From: Embleya scabrispora DSM 41855
GTDB lineage: Bacteria > Actinomycetota > Actinomycetes > Streptomycetales > Streptomycetaceae
DNA length: 35,587 nucleotides
Reading direction: 5' to 3'
NCBI RefSeq assembly: GCF_000372745.1
Contig: NZ_KB889723.1
Location: 1-35,587, forward strand
The notes under the pieces were generated by a model, which was given only the letters and a program-made list of their open reading frames with translations, ran no database searches and had not been told where the DNA came from. Within the stretch, counting starts at the first letter, position 1; every line of letters starts with the position of its first letter. Shown here one piece after another: positions 35,252-35,587 of the stretch. Position numbers and translations under genes: made by a program.

Positions 35252-35420
35252 TGCGGGGGTGGCGCACTATCCGACGCCCCTCCTGCGGGGGCCGTGGGGT
35301 TGGTAGGGCGGGGTCGGGGGTGTGGGGGCGGGGAGCGGAGACGGGGGTGTGGGGGGCGGGGCGAGGGCGAGCGCGGGGAACGGGACGGGGCCGAGACGCG
35401 GGCACCACGAACAGGGCGGG
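35252..35420. other. G-rich non-coding stretch
   Basis: Strand-asymmetric sequence, rich in G on the + strand, with a G-quadruplex-type tract at 35296-35333. The minus-strand open frames here encode low-complexity Arg/Pro/Ala sequence and have no family signature, so I call no gene. Confidence 0.6.
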
Positions 35421-35499
35421 CGCGGTCGCAGGCACGGCGAGCAGAGCGAGCGCGGTCGCAGGCACGGCGAGCAGAGCGGGCGCGGTCGCAGGCACGGCG
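35421..35499. repeat. 30-bp tandem repeats
   Basis: CGCGGTCGCAGGCACGGCGA plus GCAGAGCGAG repeats at 35421-35450 and 35451-35480 with one difference. A 19-bp partial third unit runs into the hairpin element. A degenerate unit may precede at 35401-35420. There are no spacers, so this is not a CRISPR array. Confidence 0.8.
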
Positions 35500-35587
35500 T
35501 TGCTTTTTGTTGGGCGACTTCGTCGCCGGCTCGCGAGGCACCGCTTTTTCTTTCCCCCGCTTCGCTCCTCCAAGAAAAAGCGGCCCC
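35498..35587. repeat. Structured dispersed repeat, right copy (two hairpins)
   Basis: Same orientation and layout as 35-126. Hairpin A is GGCGAC-TTC-GTCGCC, hairpin B has arms CCGCTTTTTCTT and AAGAAAAAGCGG, and the loop sequence is identical. Compared with the left copy, C-G became A-T in hairpin A, C-G became T-A at the top of hairpin B, and one C-G pair was lost from the base of B. All other positions are identical. The window ends at the last shared base, so the element may continue. Confidence 0.85.

Noticed and set aside
35421-35499. CRISPR array
   Set aside because: The 30-bp units are directly contiguous with no spacers, and there are no cas genes.
35166-35573. Minus-strand ORF with LLAVPATAPA repeats
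   Set aside because: The peptide repeat is only the translation of the 30-bp DNA tandem repeat, whose period happens to be a multiple of three; no other support.

Overview
The window is very GC-rich with strong third-position GC, many GTG starts and actinobacterial hallmark genes: a mycothiol-dependent isomerase-fold protein, futalosine-pathway menaquinone genes, a DmdR/IdeR-type iron box, DUF2530, DUF2771 and DUF3027 proteins and a bacterial XPB helicase. This points to a streptomycete or close relative, and the gene set looks chromosomal and mostly housekeeping. I see no rRNA, tRNA, transposase, phage gene or CRISPR array.

Layout. 1-291: non-coding array of hairpins and G-rich sequence. 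292-4462: pdxH(-), citrate synthase(+), an iron-regulated FhuF-like reductase(-) and a PLP-dependent dehydratase(+). 4584-7891: a CtpE-like P-type ATPase(-) and a DUF2530 membrane protein with a tyrosine-rich repeat(-). 8071-12544: NCS2 purine permease, MarR regulator, MFS exporter, mycothiol-type DinB protein and a 28-residue membrane peptide, all +. 12639-15882: BKACE enzyme(-), exported beta-propeller-like protein(+), serC(-). 16059-19668: FAD/Fe-S oxidoreductase(+) and a ComB-like phosphatase(-). 19971-24208: a large sacsin/Hsp90-like ATPase protein(-) and a DUF3027 protein(-). 24352-27876: MFS protein, DUF2771 lipoprotein, mqnB and mqnD, closely packed on +. 28037-31536: long cold-shock protein(-), small membrane protein(+), HAD-LarE fusion(-), a small ORF(+) and a VanZ-like protein(+). 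31557-35224: XPB helicase(-), then an ABC ATPase and its permease(+). 35225-35587: G-rich sequence, 30-bp tandem repeats and a second copy of the hairpin element.

Functional groups: mqnB-mqnD (overlapping ATGA) carry out two steps of the futalosine route to menaquinone. MarR-MFS looks like a regulator/exporter pair. The ABC ATPase and permease overlap by ATGA and form one unit. The FhuF-like gene sits under an iron box next to its start codon.

The most striking non-gene signal is a roughly 92-bp structured repeat found once at each end of the window (35-126 and 35498-35587). All differences between the copies fall in hairpin stems and are compensated on the opposite arm: two base-pair swaps and one paired C/G deletion. 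Such covariation suggests selection on the folded structure. The repeats may also simply mark contig ends where an assembly broke. A second theme is that about a dozen genes have a TANNNT box only 6-9 nt before the start codon, as expected for leaderless mRNAs.
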